In this document: positions 7,986 through 17,606 of the stretch, one piece after another
How the letters are laid out: the number at the start of each line of letters is the position of its first letter
How positions within the stretch are numbered: the first letter of the stretch is position 1
DNA from: JADKAV01 sp963704075
GTDB taxonomy: Bacteria > Actinomycetota > Actinomycetes > S36-B12 > UBA10799
Length of the DNA: 64,000 bases
Assembly (NCBI GenBank): GCA_963704075.1
Contig: CAVPGV010000003.1
Coordinates: 62,001-126,000 of the forward strand
Reading direction: 5' to 3'
Made by a program: the position numbers and the translations under genes
Notes under the pieces: model-generated
The model's input: only the letters and a program-made list of their open reading frames with translations
Database searches by the model: none
What the model was told of the DNA's origin: nothing

Positions 7986-9874
7986 CCCGTCGTGTCGTCA
8001 GCCGTGACCCGGATGTCTATCACGTCGGGTCCCAGCACCTCGAGGATCTCATCTGCGACCAGTTCGTGCCGTTCGAGCAACGCGTCACGCAGGGCCTCGA
8101 CCTTGTCCACGTGCTGTTCGAGGACTTGGCGGGCGATCTGCTTCTGAGTGTTCAGCAGGTCCTCGACCGCCGCCCGACTGCTGGCGTCCGCGATCACCCT
8201 GCCCACGAGGTTGGTGTCGGACATGGCCGACCCTTGAACGGCCGACATGTTGATCAGAGACCCGACCATTCCGGCAGCCCCCACCATCTGCGCTGCGACG
8301 GTCGTGGCGTAGTTCAGGTCCGAACTCGGTCCCGTGGAGATCTCGCCGAAGAACAGTTCCTCGGCCGCCATCCCCCCGAACGCGATCTGGATCAGCGCCA
8401 GGAGTTCGCTACGACTGCGCGTGAAGACATCCTCGGTGTCGTTATGTGCCAGCAGCCCGAGTGCCTCCTTGCGCTTGATGATCGTCAGCACCTCGAGGCG
8501 GCGCTGAGGGGCGACCACATGGGCGACGACAGCATGTCCCGCCTCGTGGGTGGCGATCAGCCGCGCTTCGTGGTCGGTGTACGCCACGGGCTGACCGAGC
8601 CCCACGTCGGCGACGAGCCGGGCCGCGTGCACGTCGCGGGCGCTCATCGTCCAGGCCCCTCTACGCAGGGCCTCGACCAAGGCTTCGTCGAACAGGTTCT
8701 CCAGCCGGGCCGGCGTGTAGCCGGTGGTCAGCGCGGCGATGTGATCGCGAACCTGCTCCTCGTCCAACTCGGGGTCGTGCGCGCGGCGCTCCAGCATCAG
8801 GTCGACCAGGTTGCGGCGTCCCTTCTTGGACGGGGCCTCGAACGTCAGCACACGGTCGAACCGGCCCGGGCGCATCAGCGCGGGATCCAGAGCCGCAGCG
8901 CGGTTGGTCGCCGCGATCAGCAGCACGTTGTCCGACGGCGGCTTGGGGCGCGGGATCTGCCGGTGGGCGGGTAGCAGGAGATTGATCCGACCGAGGATCG
9001 AGCTGATGAACTTCTGGAATCCGGTGGGCTCATCGAAGGACTGCATCTGCACCAGCAGTTCGTTGACCACACCACCGGTTCCCTCACTGACCACCGAGGT
9101 GTTGACCACGGGTCCGGCCGGATCGCCGCCCACGCTGGGCAGGCCGACGAGCCCTCCGCATTGGGCCACCGACTGTGAGACCCGGGTGCTCTGCGACAGC
9201 CCCCCGCGCGCGGTGGCGATGGCGTCGATCTCCTCGATGAAGCCGATCGCGCCGCCCTCCTTGCGAGCGGTCTTGCGCAGGGCTTTGAAGTACGACCGGA
9301 TCTTGCGAGCCGTAGCCCCGTAGTACATGGATTGGAAGGACGTGGCGCTGACGAACAGGAACGGGACCTCTGCCTCGGCAGCCATGGCCCGTGCCACGTA
9401 GGTCTTGCCCGTGCCGGGCAGCCCTTCGAACAGCAGGCCCCGGCGAGAGGTCCCACCCATCTGCTGGGCGAACGAATGATGGGCCAGGAACAGGTTCAGC
9501 GAGCGGATCACCTCGGCCTTCACCGCATCGATCCCCTGCACGTCGTCGAACCGGGTGACGATCTGTTCGGGACGGTAGGTCAGGTGCGGTGAGCGCCCGG
9601 CCACAATGGTGGTCCCCAGCAGCGTGCCGATGAGGACCAGGAAGAAGATGCCGACGATGAGCAGGAACGGGTCCACCGCGGGCAGGCTCAATTGGGTGAG
9701 GTCGACGCCGTTGCCGGTCAAGATGCGCAACCACAGCCAGCCGGCGGGCACGGCGAGGACTGCGGCCATGAGCAGCAGCCGTCGTTGCCTGCCGCGCTCG
9801 CGTGCACGCCCGACATCGGCGTCTGATGCGCGCAGCCGACCGTCTGCAACCTGGCCGAGGATCTCGGTCTCCAT
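7982..9874 (-). CDS. FtsH-like membrane AAA+ zinc metalloprotease, atypical
   Basis: Membrane-anchored AAA+ protease related to FtsH. Two hydrophobic segments lie at about residues 33-52 and 70-91. Walker A is GLPGTGKT (151-158), the Walker B region is AIGFIEEIDAI (209-219), the second region of homology is ATNRAAALDPALMRPGRFDR, and the zinc motif HEAGH is at 443-447 with Asp519 as probable third ligand. Oddities: the Walker B acidic pair is EE rather than DE, and about 60-70 extra residues separate it from the second region of homology compared with FtsH. The start has GGAG about seven bases upstream. Probably a paralogue with a special role rather than housekeeping FtsH. Confidence 0.85.
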   Translation of the reverse strand: METEILGQVADGRLRASDADVGRARERGRQRRLLLMAAVLAVPAGWLWLRILTGNGVDLTQLSLPAVDPFLLIVGIFFLVLIGTLLGTTIVAGRSPHLTYRPEQIVTRFDDVQGIDAVKAEVIRSLNLFLAHHSFAQQMGGTSRRGLLFEGLPGTGKTYVARAMAAEAEVPFLFVSATSFQSMYYGATARKIRSYFKALRKTARKEGGAIGFIEEIDAIATARGGLSQSTRVSQSVAQCGGLVGLPSVGGDPAGPVVNTSVVSEGTGGVVNELLVQMQSFDEPTGFQKFISSILGRINLLLPAHRQIPRPKPPSDNVLLIAATNRAAALDPALMRPGRFDRVLTFEAPSKKGRRNLVDLMLERRAHDPELDEEQVRDHIAALTTGYTPARLENLFDEALVEALRRGAWTMSARDVHAARLVADVGLGQPVAYTDHEARLIATHEAGHAVVAHVVAPQRRLEVLTIIKRKEALGLLAHNDTEDVFTRSRSELLALIQIAFGGMAAEELFFGEISTGPSSDLNYATTVAAQMVGAAGMVGSLINMSAVQGSAMSDTNLVGRVIADASSRAAVEDLLNTQKQIARQVLEQHVDKVEALRDALLERHELVADEILEVLGPDVIDIRVTADDTTG

Positions 9875-10052
9875 CGGCTTCTCCCTACGCCCCCGCTCAC
9901 TCAGCGTGCGTCACGGCGGAGCTAATGGGTACCTCCGATGATCGAATCGGTACGAACGATCTAACTCCTCCGGGTGAATCGATCACCGAGTGAACCCGAA
10001 CGGGTGACGTCGACCAGGACCGGTTGCTCGACCGCCCCGTGCCGACGCCGAA

Positions 10053-10940
10053 CTACGCGGACACCCCGTTGAACAGGTCCGTCTCGCGTCCGTGTTCGTC
10101 GAAGGGACCGGCCACGGCACCGGCGGCGATCCGGAAGTGCTCGACACCCATGGCCTTGCTTCCCAGGTTGTTCGACAGGGCGAAGAAACCGCCGTCGGTC
10201 TGCACCTGCGAGGCATGCCTGGCCAGGGCATCCATCTTCGTGTCCAGGAAGTCGGAGAAGTCCACCGACGTGGTGACCAGCGAATCCTCGACGCCGAAGG
10301 GGATGTCCTCGGGATCCATCGCGGCGAAACCGGTGTCCTGACCGGCAGCACGCAGGGCCAGGATGCCATCGCGGATCATGCCCTTGGGCATCGCCGTCCA
10401 GTAGACCTTCTGGACCTGCCAGGGCTGGCCGAGGTCGGTCCGGAAGGACGGGACGGCAGCCAGTGACAGCGCATAGGTCAGCACCCGGTGGGCCTGGATG
10501 TGGTCGGGATGACCGTAGCCGCCGAAGTCGTCGTAGGTGACGGCCACCTGCGGCTTCACCTCGCGGATCACCGCCACGAGATCGGTGGCCGCCTCCAGCA
10601 GATCGGCCCGCCAGAAACAGTCCGGGCGGTTGTTGGAGTCCGTGCCCATCATCCCGCTGTCGCGGTATTTGTGCGGATCACCGAGCAGACGCCAGTCCGT
10701 CACGCCGAGCACTTGCATCGCGTCGGAGAGTTCGGTGAACCGGTGTTCGCCCAGGCGGTCCTCGTTGTGCGATGCCAGGTGCTGGGCATCCTCGAGCAGG
10801 ATCTCCCCTTCCTCACCGAGGGTGCACGTCACCAGCGTCACCTGCACGCCCTGCTTGACGTATCCGGCCATCAGCGCCCCGGTCGTGATGGTTTCGTCGT
10901 CGGGATGCGCATGCACGATGAGCAGTCGTCTGTCGGCCAT
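10053..10940 (-). CDS. mshB: Mycothiol biosynthesis GlcNAc-Ins deacetylase
   Basis: LmbE/PIG-L family zinc deacetylase that removes acetyl from GlcNAc-inositol to give GlcN-inositol, the second committed step of mycothiol synthesis. The zinc motif AHPDDE is near the N-terminus (His12, Asp15), VTCTLGEEGE follows, and the third ligand is in GGYGHPDH. RDSGMMGTDSN is typical of MshB rather than Mca. Start at ATG 10940 gives 295 residues beginning MADRRLLIVHAHPDDE; upstream in-frame starts would extend into the divergent S9 peptidase promoter. Together with mca at about 40 kb this shows a mycothiol-using organism. Confidence 0.9.
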   Translation of the reverse strand: MADRRLLIVHAHPDDETITTGALMAGYVKQGVQVTLVTCTLGEEGEILLEDAQHLASHNEDRLGEHRFTELSDAMQVLGVTDWRLLGDPHKYRDSGMMGTDSNNRPDCFWRADLLEAATDLVAVIREVKPQVAVTYDDFGGYGHPDHIQAHRVLTYALSLAAVPSFRTDLGQPWQVQKVYWTAMPKGMIRDGILALRAAGQDTGFAAMDPEDIPFGVEDSLVTTSVDFSDFLDTKMDALARHASQVQTDGGFFALSNNLGSKAMGVEHFRIAAGAVAGPFDEHGRETDLFNGVSA

Positions 10941-10988
10941 GACCCATAGCCTAAGCACAGGCCGTCCCGGGCATCTAGCCTTGGCTGG

Positions 10989-12988
10989 ATGGAGACCTTT
11001 CCCCGCCAAGCGGCCGCTACCGGGCAGTTCCGTCACGGCCAGCCGCGCAGCTTCCGCGTCACCGGATCCGCGGTCTACTTCTTGCGGTCAAGCAGCAGTC
11101 GGACCTCCTCCTTGGAGTTGCATCGGTGGGACCGCACAACCGGCGCCACGTCCACGGTCCTGTCGGGCCGGACCACCTCGTCGATGAGCGACGAGGAACG
11201 CTCCATGCGCGAACGCCTGCGTGAGACCGCCTCCGGGATCACCGCCTACGACGTTCGTGATGACCGCATCGTGGCCAGCGCGGGCGGATCCCTGCTGGTG
11301 TGGGACGAGGCCGGCGGCGCGCGCGCGGTTCCCGGCGCGGCCGGCGCGTTCGATCCGCGGTTGAGCCCCGACGGCAACTGGCTCACGTGGGTCGAACCAG
11401 GAGGTCTGCACTGCCTCGCCTGGGACGGGACGCAGCATTCGATCGTGGTGCAACCTGCGGGGGAGGAGTCGTGGGCGGTCGCGGACTTCATCGCCGCGGA
11501 GGAACTGTCCCGCAGTCGTGGGTACTGGTGGCTGCCGGACTCGACGGGCATCCTGGTGCAGCGCACCGATGAGTCGCCGGTTCCGGTCTGGTTCCGCGGT
11601 GACCCCGCCCATCCGCACAAGGCGCCGGTTGCCCAGCGCTACCCGCACGCCGGGGCGGACAACGCACGCGTCGAGCTGTGGCACTTCGACCTGAGCGGGG
11701 AGGGCGAGCGGATCGGGCTGCCCGCCTTCGAGTACCTGGCCGGCGTCGGAGCCGGCGTCGTGACCCTGCTGAACCGTGAGCAGACCGAACTCACCGTCTG
11801 CGACTACACAGGCACCATCCTGGCGCAGACGAACCAGCAGCCGTGGATCGACCTCGTTCCCGGGCCTGCCACGGATCGACCCCGCCGGACGACTGCTCAG
11901 CTGGACCGACGACGACCGGCGGCGACTGTCCATAGACGGCGAACCGGTCACCGGGTGACGTGCAACTGCGTGCCCTGGTCGGCGCCGACGCCGAGCGCGT
12001 GTACGTCACCGCCTGCACAGATCCGGCGGAGAGCCGACTCGCGGTGGTGGACGAGGCCGGATTCCGATGGCTGTCCGAGCCCGGACACTACGTGACTGCC
12101 ACCGCCGAATCGGGGCTTCTGATCACCAGCGACGTCAACTGGGACGACTACCGCGCGCACGTGACGGTCCGCGACGCCGACTACACGCCGCTCACGGTCA
12201 TCGAGAACCTGGCCGAGGAACCCATCGTGGAGGCTGCGCCACACCGCTTGCCGAGTACACCCAATGCGGTGCAGACGGTGGTGCTGTGGCCCACTCAGCC
12301 ATCCGAGGAACGTCTGCCGATCCTGATGTATCCCTACGGAGGGCCCCACGCCCAGCGGGTCCTCGCCGCCCGCAGTGCGTACGCGAGTGCTCAGTGGCTC
12401 GCCGATCAGGGCTTCTGCGTTGTGGTGGCAGACGGTCGTGGCACCCCGGGACAGTCACCGGCGTGGGAACAGGCCGTCGCCGGCGACCTGCGCGACCCGG
12501 CTCTGGAGGATCAGGTCGCGGCACTTGAGTCGGTGTTGGAGCACTTCCAGGACCGCCTGGATCCCGATCGGGTCGGCATCCTGGGCTGGTCCTACGGCGG
12601 CTACCTCGCGGCGCTGGCCGTCCTTCGACGCCCGGATGTCTTCCACGCCGCAGTCGCGGGCGCGCCAGTCACCGAATGGCGGTTGTACGACACCGCCTAC
12701 ACCGAGCGCTACCTGGGAAATCCGAGCGTCGACGCCGCGCCCTACGATCACAGTTCGCTGCTGCCACTGGCTGCGGACCTGCGCCGGCCACTGCTACTGA
12801 TCCACGGCCTGTCCGACGACAACGTGTTCGCGGCCCACACCCTCGAACTGTCGACTCAACTTCTGCGCGCCGGACGACCGCATGAAGTCCTGCCACTGTC
12901 CGGGGTCACCCACATGACCCCTCAGCCGGAGGTCGCCGAGAACCTGCTGCTGCTGCAGGTGGACTTCTTCCGCCGCCACCTCGGATGA
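10989..12988 (+). CDS. S9 family serine peptidase (dipeptidyl-peptidase IV-like), two frameshifts
   Basis: Prolyl oligopeptidase-family peptidase: N-terminal beta-propeller (residues to about 390) and C-terminal alpha/beta hydrolase with the triad in GWSYGGY (Ser), HGLSDDNVF (Asp) and SGVTHM (His), preceded by YGGPHAQRV and DGRGTPG. The reading frame changes twice, each time by one extra base in a GGG: at 11862-11864 (VPG joins LPRIDPAG) and at 11953-11955 (PVTG joins DVQLRALVG). Removing one G at each site gives a continuous protein of about 666 residues. Divergent from mshB. No signal peptide, so probably cytosolic. Confidence 0.87.
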
Positions 12989-13343
12989 CACGGTCTGGCC
13001 CATCCAGTACGTGAGGGCGACCGCGCACGTGGCCGGTACGCATTTCGGTGAAACAACGACCTGCCACCGGTCGCATCCTCACCAGAAGGGTTGCTCCGAG
13101 GACAAGGCGCCGCCGGGTTCCTGCAGCACCACCCGCCGCCGCTCTCGGGTCGGCCAGCCCTGGGTGAACAACCGGCCCCGCGCACACTTCGCTGTCCTGA
13201 GCGGGAGGCGTCAACCCACGACTCCCGACGGAGCTCCGAAGAGCCAGAAATGGCCCGTTACGTGTGAAGTAGCCCGCTATTTGCGGGCCATTGGGCAACT
13301 AACGGGCCATTTCGGTCTCGGACGCCGTGAAACCGACAGGCCG
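12989..13343. other. Convergent intergenic region of about 355 bp
   Basis: Lies between the S9 peptidase and dppF stops. It holds a large hairpin (13247-13313) and, at about 13031-13096, a stretch resembling 44398-44446. No supported gene; open frames here lack family features. Confidence 0.5.
13247..13313. terminator. Bidirectional terminator, cruciform-like hairpin
   Basis: GAAATGGCCCGTTA at 13247-13260 pairs perfectly with TAACGGGCCATTTC at 13300-13313 (14 bp). Inside the loop AGCCCGC and GCGGGC form a second hairpin around TATTT. Its position between two converging genes fits a bidirectional terminator. Confidence 0.6.
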
Positions 13344-14396
13344 CTATTCCTTCGGCATGTCCGACAGGTCGAGGGCACCGGTTGGCACATCGTTCTCGAG
13401 GATGTCGCGGACCTGCGGGAAGTGGCACGCCGAGTACTGGCCGCCCTTGGTACCGATCTGCACCAACGGCGGTTCCTGCTGGGCGCAGATGTCCTGCGCC
13501 TTCCAGCAGCGGGTCCGGAAGCGGCACCCCGACGGCGGGTTGGCCGGGCTGGGGACATCCCCTTGAAGGACGATGCGCCGGCGCTCCTCGCGGCCGACCG
13601 GGTCCGGAACGGGGACGGCCGACAGCAGGGCCTGCGTGTAGGGGTGGGTCGGGTATTCGTAGATCGAGGCCTCGTCACCGATCTCCACGATCTTGCCGAG
13701 GTACATGACGCCCACCCGGTCGGAGATGTGGCGTACCACCGACAGGTCGTGGGCGATGAAGATGTAGGTGAGGTCGAACTCGTCCTGCAGTTGCTCGAAC
13801 AGGTTGATCACCTGCGCCTGTACCGACACGTCCAGCGCCGACACCGGCTCGTCACACACGATGATCTTGGGGCGCAGCGCCAGGCCACGGGCGATACCGA
13901 TCCGCTGGCGCTGGCCGCCGGAGAATTGGTGGGGATACCGGTTGATGTGCTCCGGGTTGAGGCCCACCACTTCGAGCAGGTCCTGGACCGCCTTCTTGCG
14001 GTCACCCTTGGGCGCCACAGAAGTGTGGATCTCGAACGGCTCTCCGATGATGTCGCCGACAGTCATTCGGGGGTTCAACGACGTGTACGGGTCCTGCAAC
14101 ACGATCTGAATGTCGCGGCGTTTGCTGCGCAGGGCCTTCGAGCCCAGGTGCGCCATGTCCTCACCCTCGAACCAGATCTCCCCCGCCGTGGGATCCTCCA
14201 GACGCATGATCAACCTGGCCAGAGTGGACTTGCCGCAGCCGGACTCACCGACGATTCCGAGGGTTTCGCCCTTGTGGAGGTCGAAGGAGACTCCGTCCAC
14301 CGCACGAACCTGACCGACGGTCTTCTTGAAGACGATGCCCCGGGTGAGCGGGTAGTGCTTGACGACGTCCTTGACCTGCATGATCGTCTCAGCCAC
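13344..14396 (-). CDS. dppF: Oligopeptide/dipeptide ABC transporter ATPase
   Basis: Second ATP-binding subunit of a peptide-type importer. Walker A GESGCGKST, signature SGGQRQRI and Walker B IIVCDEPVSALD are intact; the C-terminal oligopeptide ABC domain has the Cys-rich GCRFRTRCWKAQDICAQQ block found in OppF/DppF. The GTG at 14396 overlaps the dppD stop by 8 bases and has AAGGAGG about seven bases upstream; an ATG 15 bases later is the alternative. It is the last gene of the dppBCDF unit. A 4Fe-4S-like Cys set in the C-terminal domain is a family feature. Substrate (di- or oligopeptide) cannot be decided. Confidence 0.92.
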   Translation of the reverse strand: MAETIMQVKDVVKHYPLTRGIVFKKTVGQVRAVDGVSFDLHKGETLGIVGESGCGKSTLARLIMRLEDPTAGEIWFEGEDMAHLGSKALRSKRRDIQIVLQDPYTSLNPRMTVGDIIGEPFEIHTSVAPKGDRKKAVQDLLEVVGLNPEHINRYPHQFSGGQRQRIGIARGLALRPKIIVCDEPVSALDVSVQAQVINLFEQLQDEFDLTYIFIAHDLSVVRHISDRVGVMYLGKIVEIGDEASIYEYPTHPYTQALLSAVPVPDPVGREERRRIVLQGDVPSPANPPSGCRFRTRCWKAQDICAQQEPPLVQIGTKGGQYSACHFPQVRDILENDVPTGALDLSDMPKE

Positions 14397-15372
14397 GGGC
14401 CACCTCCTTCCAGAAGAAGCATGCCGCCGCGTGGTTCTCGGCGACCTCTTCGGTAGGTGGCACTTCGCGAACACACAGATCACGGCTGTGTGGGCAGCGC
14501 GGATTGAAGCTGCAGCCCGGTGGCAGCGCGAGCAGCGATGGCGGAAGTCCCTTGATCGCGTACAACTCCTCGCCTTTGGAGTCGACACGCGGCATCGAGT
14601 CCAGCAAGCCTTGGGTATACGGATGGGCGGGTTTGGCGTACAGGTCCCAGACATTGGCGCTCTCGACGATCCGCCCGGCGTACATCACCGCGATCTTATC
14701 GGCGACGCCGGCAACCACACCGAGGTCGTGAGTGATGAGAATCATCCCCATGTTGCGCTCGCGCTGCAGATCCTTCAGCAGGTCCATGATCTGGGCCTGC
14801 ACCGTGACATCGAGCGCGGTGGTGGGCTCGTCGGCGATCAGCACCTTCGGATCGAGGCTGATTGCCATCGCGATCATGATGCGCTGACGCATGCCGCCGG
14901 AGAACTGGTGCGGGTAGTCCTTCACCCTCTCCTTGGCCCCCGGAATCCGCACCTGCTCCATCAGGTCGACGGCTTTGGCCATGCCTTCCTTCTTGGACAT
15001 GCCGCGGTGGACCTGGAACATCTCCGCGATCTGGTCGCCGACGGTGAAGACCGGGTTCAAGGCCGACAGCGAGTCCTGGAAGATCATGGCGATCTCGGCA
15101 CCACGGATCTTCTGCCGCTCCGATTCGGGCATGGTCAGCAGGTCATTGCCGTTGTAGAGGATGCGTCCGCCGGTGATGAAGCCCGGCGGCATGTCCAGGA
15201 TTCCCATGATCGTCTGCGCCGTGACCGACTTACCGGAGCCACTTTCGCCCAGCACGGCCAACGTCTCGCCGGCGTCGAGGGTGTAACTGACCCCGTTGAT
15301 CGCCTCGGCAACTCCGTCGCGGGTACGGAACTCCACGTACAGGTCGTCAACGTCCAGCAGATGCTCGCTCAT
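14389..15372 (-). CDS. dppD: Oligopeptide/dipeptide ABC transporter ATPase
   Basis: First ATP-binding subunit of the peptide importer. Walker A GESGSGKS, signature SGGMRQRIMIA and Walker B VLIADEPTTALD are intact, and the OppD/DppD C-terminal domain shows SFNPRCPHSRDLC. ATG at 15372 lies four bases after the dppC stop and gives 327 residues; the upstream ATG at 15405 sits inside dppC and is unlikely. Pairs with dppF to form the heterodimeric motor for the two permeases encoded just upstream. Confidence 0.92.
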   Translation of the reverse strand: MSEHLLDVDDLYVEFRTRDGVAEAINGVSYTLDAGETLAVLGESGSGKSVTAQTIMGILDMPPGFITGGRILYNGNDLLTMPESERQKIRGAEIAMIFQDSLSALNPVFTVGDQIAEMFQVHRGMSKKEGMAKAVDLMEQVRIPGAKERVKDYPHQFSGGMRQRIMIAMAISLDPKVLIADEPTTALDVTVQAQIMDLLKDLQRERNMGMILITHDLGVVAGVADKIAVMYAGRIVESANVWDLYAKPAHPYTQGLLDSMPRVDSKGEELYAIKGLPPSLLALPPGCSFNPRCPHSRDLCVREVPPTEEVAENHAAACFFWKEVARG

Positions 15373-15376
15373 GGCC

Positions 15377-16345
15377 TCACCGAAGTTTCGGATCCAGGGC
15401 TTCACGCACGGCGTCGCCGAGCATGATGAAACTCAACACGGCCACCGATAGGAAAATGGCGGGGAAGAAGAGCATGAACGGTGCGACCCGGATGTAGGGC
15501 TGCGCATCGTTGATCATGGTTCCCCAGGAGATGACCGGTGGCTGCAGGCCCAGGCCCAGGAACGACAGGGTGGCCTCGGCGCCGATATACCCGCCCAGCG
15601 AGATGGTCGCAACCACGATCAACGGGGCCAACGAGTTGGGGACCACGTGTTTGCGGATGATCCGGCCACTGGTGGCGCCCAGGGCCCGGGCGGCGATCAC
15701 GAAGTCGGCGTTGCGCACCTGGATCACCGAGGAGCGCATGATGCGGGTCATCGAGGTCCAGCCGAGGATTCCCAACGCCAGCACCACCTTGCCGACCTCG
15801 CTGTACAAGTTGGCGCTGTCCGTCGACGGGAAGGAACTCAGCACCAGAATGCCACCGAGCAGCAAGGGGATTCCGAAGAAGATGTCGGTGAGCCGCGACA
15901 GGATGGAATCGACCCAGCCGCCGAAGAATCCCGCGATGACCCCGATGAAACCGCCGACGATCATGGCGAACGCGGTCGCGAAGACACCGACCAGGATCGA
16001 TGCCTTGGCCCCGTAGATGGTCCGGGTGTAGACGTCGCAGCCGTTGTTGTCGTACCCGAACCACGCCGCGCTGGATGGCCCTTGCCTCGACAGGGTCAGG
16101 TCACACGTGTAGGGATCCTTGCCGAACGTCAGCAGACTGGGGAAGAACGTCATGATCAAGAAGATGAAGATCAGGATCCCGGAGAGGATGAAGATCTTGC
16201 TGGAGCGCAGTTCCCGCCAGGCATCGCTCCACAATGAGCGCGGTTTGTCAGCGGTCGGCTCGGGAGGCAGGCTCGAGCCGCGGTAGGTCTCGGTCTCGAC
16301 GGTCTCCGGGGCTGCTGCGGAGACGGAGGCGTTCGGATCACTCAT
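15377..16345 (-). CDS. dppC: Peptide ABC transporter permease (DppC/OppC type)
   Basis: Inner-membrane permease subunit with six predicted helices: one after a cytosolic N-terminus of about 50 residues (FILSGILIFIFLIMTFF), then five more. The cytoplasmic loop ARALGATSGRIIRKHVVPN is the EAA-type docking motif for the ATPases. A roughly 50-residue external loop with two Cys (TCDLTLS and NNGCDVY) separates helices 1 and 2, as in OppC. The start overlaps dppB by 8 bases. Length 322 residues, normal for the family. Confidence 0.92.
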   Translation of the reverse strand: MSDPNASVSAAAPETVETETYRGSSLPPEPTADKPRSLWSDAWRELRSSKIFILSGILIFIFLIMTFFPSLLTFGKDPYTCDLTLSRQGPSSAAWFGYDNNGCDVYTRTIYGAKASILVGVFATAFAMIVGGFIGVIAGFFGGWVDSILSRLTDIFFGIPLLLGGILVLSSFPSTDSANLYSEVGKVVLALGILGWTSMTRIMRSSVIQVRNADFVIAARALGATSGRIIRKHVVPNSLAPLIVVATISLGGYIGAEATLSFLGLGLQPPVISWGTMINDAQPYIRVAPFMLFFPAIFLSVAVLSFIMLGDAVREALDPKLR

Positions 16346-17264
16346 AGCGGATCCTCGGATCGATAGCGCCGTAAAGGATGTCGACCAGCAGGTTGACCAG
16401 CAGGAAGACGAGGACCAGGACGGTCACCACGCCCACCACCGTCGCGCCCTCGCGGGTACGGATCGACAGGTACAACAAACCGCCGATGCCGCGGATGTTG
16501 AAGATGCCCTCGGTCACGATCGCACCACCGAGCAGGGCACCGAAGTCCGCGCCGATGAAGGTGACCACGGGGATCAGCGAGTTGCGCACCGCGTGCCGTC
16601 CGATCACCCGGCGACGGGACAGACCCTTGGAGGTGGCGGTCCGCACATAGTCCGCCCGCAGGTTCTCCGCGAGATTGCCACGCATCAGGCGTGCCACGTA
16701 GGCCAGGGACAGGGACGCCAGCACGAAGGCTGGCAGGATTAACTCATACACCGTGGCATTCGGTCCCACGGTCGGCGGGAACCACCCCAACTTGATGCCA
16801 AACGTGAACTGGGCCAGGAAACCGATCACGAAGACCGGGATCGAGATGACGATCAACGTCGTGACCAGGATCAGGTTGTCCCAGAAGCCACCGCGGTTGA
16901 GGGCTGCCAGCACACCGGCGCTGATCCCGATCACGATCTCGATGATGATGGCGATCAGGGCCAGGCGGAAGGTGACGGGAAACGCCTGCGTGATCTCGCT
17001 CCACACAGTGCGTCCCGAGAAGCTCTCACCGAAGTTCCCCTGCAGCAGGTTCCACAGGTACTTCCCGTACTGCACCGGCAGCGAGTCGTCGAGGTTGAAT
17101 TTGGCGCGCATCTCGGCGATGTACGAAGCAGGACATGGCCGGTCGCCGCACTTGCCGACGAACGGGTCTCCCGGCAGCGCCCAGACCATGGCGTAGATGA
17201 TGAACGTGGTCCCGATGACGACGGGGATCATCTGTAGTAGTCGGCGAATGGTGTAACGCCCCAC
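16338..17264 (-). CDS. dppB: Peptide ABC transporter permease (DppB/OppB type)
   Basis: Permease subunit with the characteristic first helix near the N-terminus (MIPVVIGTTFIIYAMVWALPGDPF), five further helices and the EAA loop TATSKGLSRRRVIGRHAVRN. External loop contains two Cys (GKCGDRPCPA) typical of OppB/DppB. GTG start with GGAGGGGG several bases upstream. First gene of dppBCDF; dppA lies upstream beyond a strong terminator, so dppBCDF may have its own promoter in 17265-17554. Confidence 0.92.
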   Translation of the reverse strand: MGRYTIRRLLQMIPVVIGTTFIIYAMVWALPGDPFVGKCGDRPCPASYIAEMRAKFNLDDSLPVQYGKYLWNLLQGNFGESFSGRTVWSEITQAFPVTFRLALIAIIIEIVIGISAGVLAALNRGGFWDNLILVTTLIVISIPVFVIGFLAQFTFGIKLGWFPPTVGPNATVYELILPAFVLASLSLAYVARLMRGNLAENLRADYVRTATSKGLSRRRVIGRHAVRNSLIPVVTFIGADFGALLGGAIVTEGIFNIRGIGGLLYLSIRTREGATVVGVVTVLVLVFLLVNLLVDILYGAIDPRIRYE

Positions 17265-17400
17265 GGCGACCCCCTCCCCTCTTCATCGGCAACGATCGAA
17301 CGATACTCACACGCTGGTCCCGTTGCACGGACGACCCGCGAACTCGCACGGATATCTGCCGAGTACGCCCGGGATGTCCGCAGATGTCGGGTCCGGCGAC

Positions 17401-17540
17401 CATCAAACGAGGGCCGCCGCGGGGGCAAAGGGGGCTCAGTGGCCCCGATGTGATGGCGATGACGTGCGCTCTGGGGCTTCTGTCCCTTTTCTGCCATCAA
17501 AGCTGGGCCGCCGAGGTTGGCAGCGGCCCCGATGTGATGG
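17401..17540. repeat. Imperfect tandem duplication in the dppA-dppB spacer
   Basis: CATCAAA followed by GGGCCGCCG occurs at 17401 and again at 17495, and GGCCCCGATGTGATGG occurs at 17441-17456 and 17525-17540. The two units differ in length by about 10 bases in their middle part. It reads as an old duplication of a spacer segment; function unknown. Confidence 0.5.
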
Positions 17541-17554
17541 GAGTATCGCGAACG

Positions 17555-17594
17555 ACTGCGGCCCCACCACCCGTGGGGGCGATGGGGCCGCAGT
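17555..17594 (-). terminator. Strong hairpin terminator after dppA
   Basis: ACTGCGGCCCC at 17555-17565 and GGGGCCGCAGT at 17584-17594 form a perfect 11-bp GC-rich stem, beginning about 12 bases past the dppA stop. It should limit read-through from dppA into dppBCDF, giving more binding protein than transporter. Confidence 0.7.
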
Positions 17595-17606
17595 GCGGTG
17601 TGCTGA

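Larger units (their letters stand above)
17265..17606. other. Intergenic region between dppA and dppB, about 340 bp
   Basis: Contains an imperfect tandem duplication at 17401-17540 and the dppA terminator at 17555-17594. It should also hold any promoter for dppBCDF. No supported gene. See the separate entries. Confidence 0.5.
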
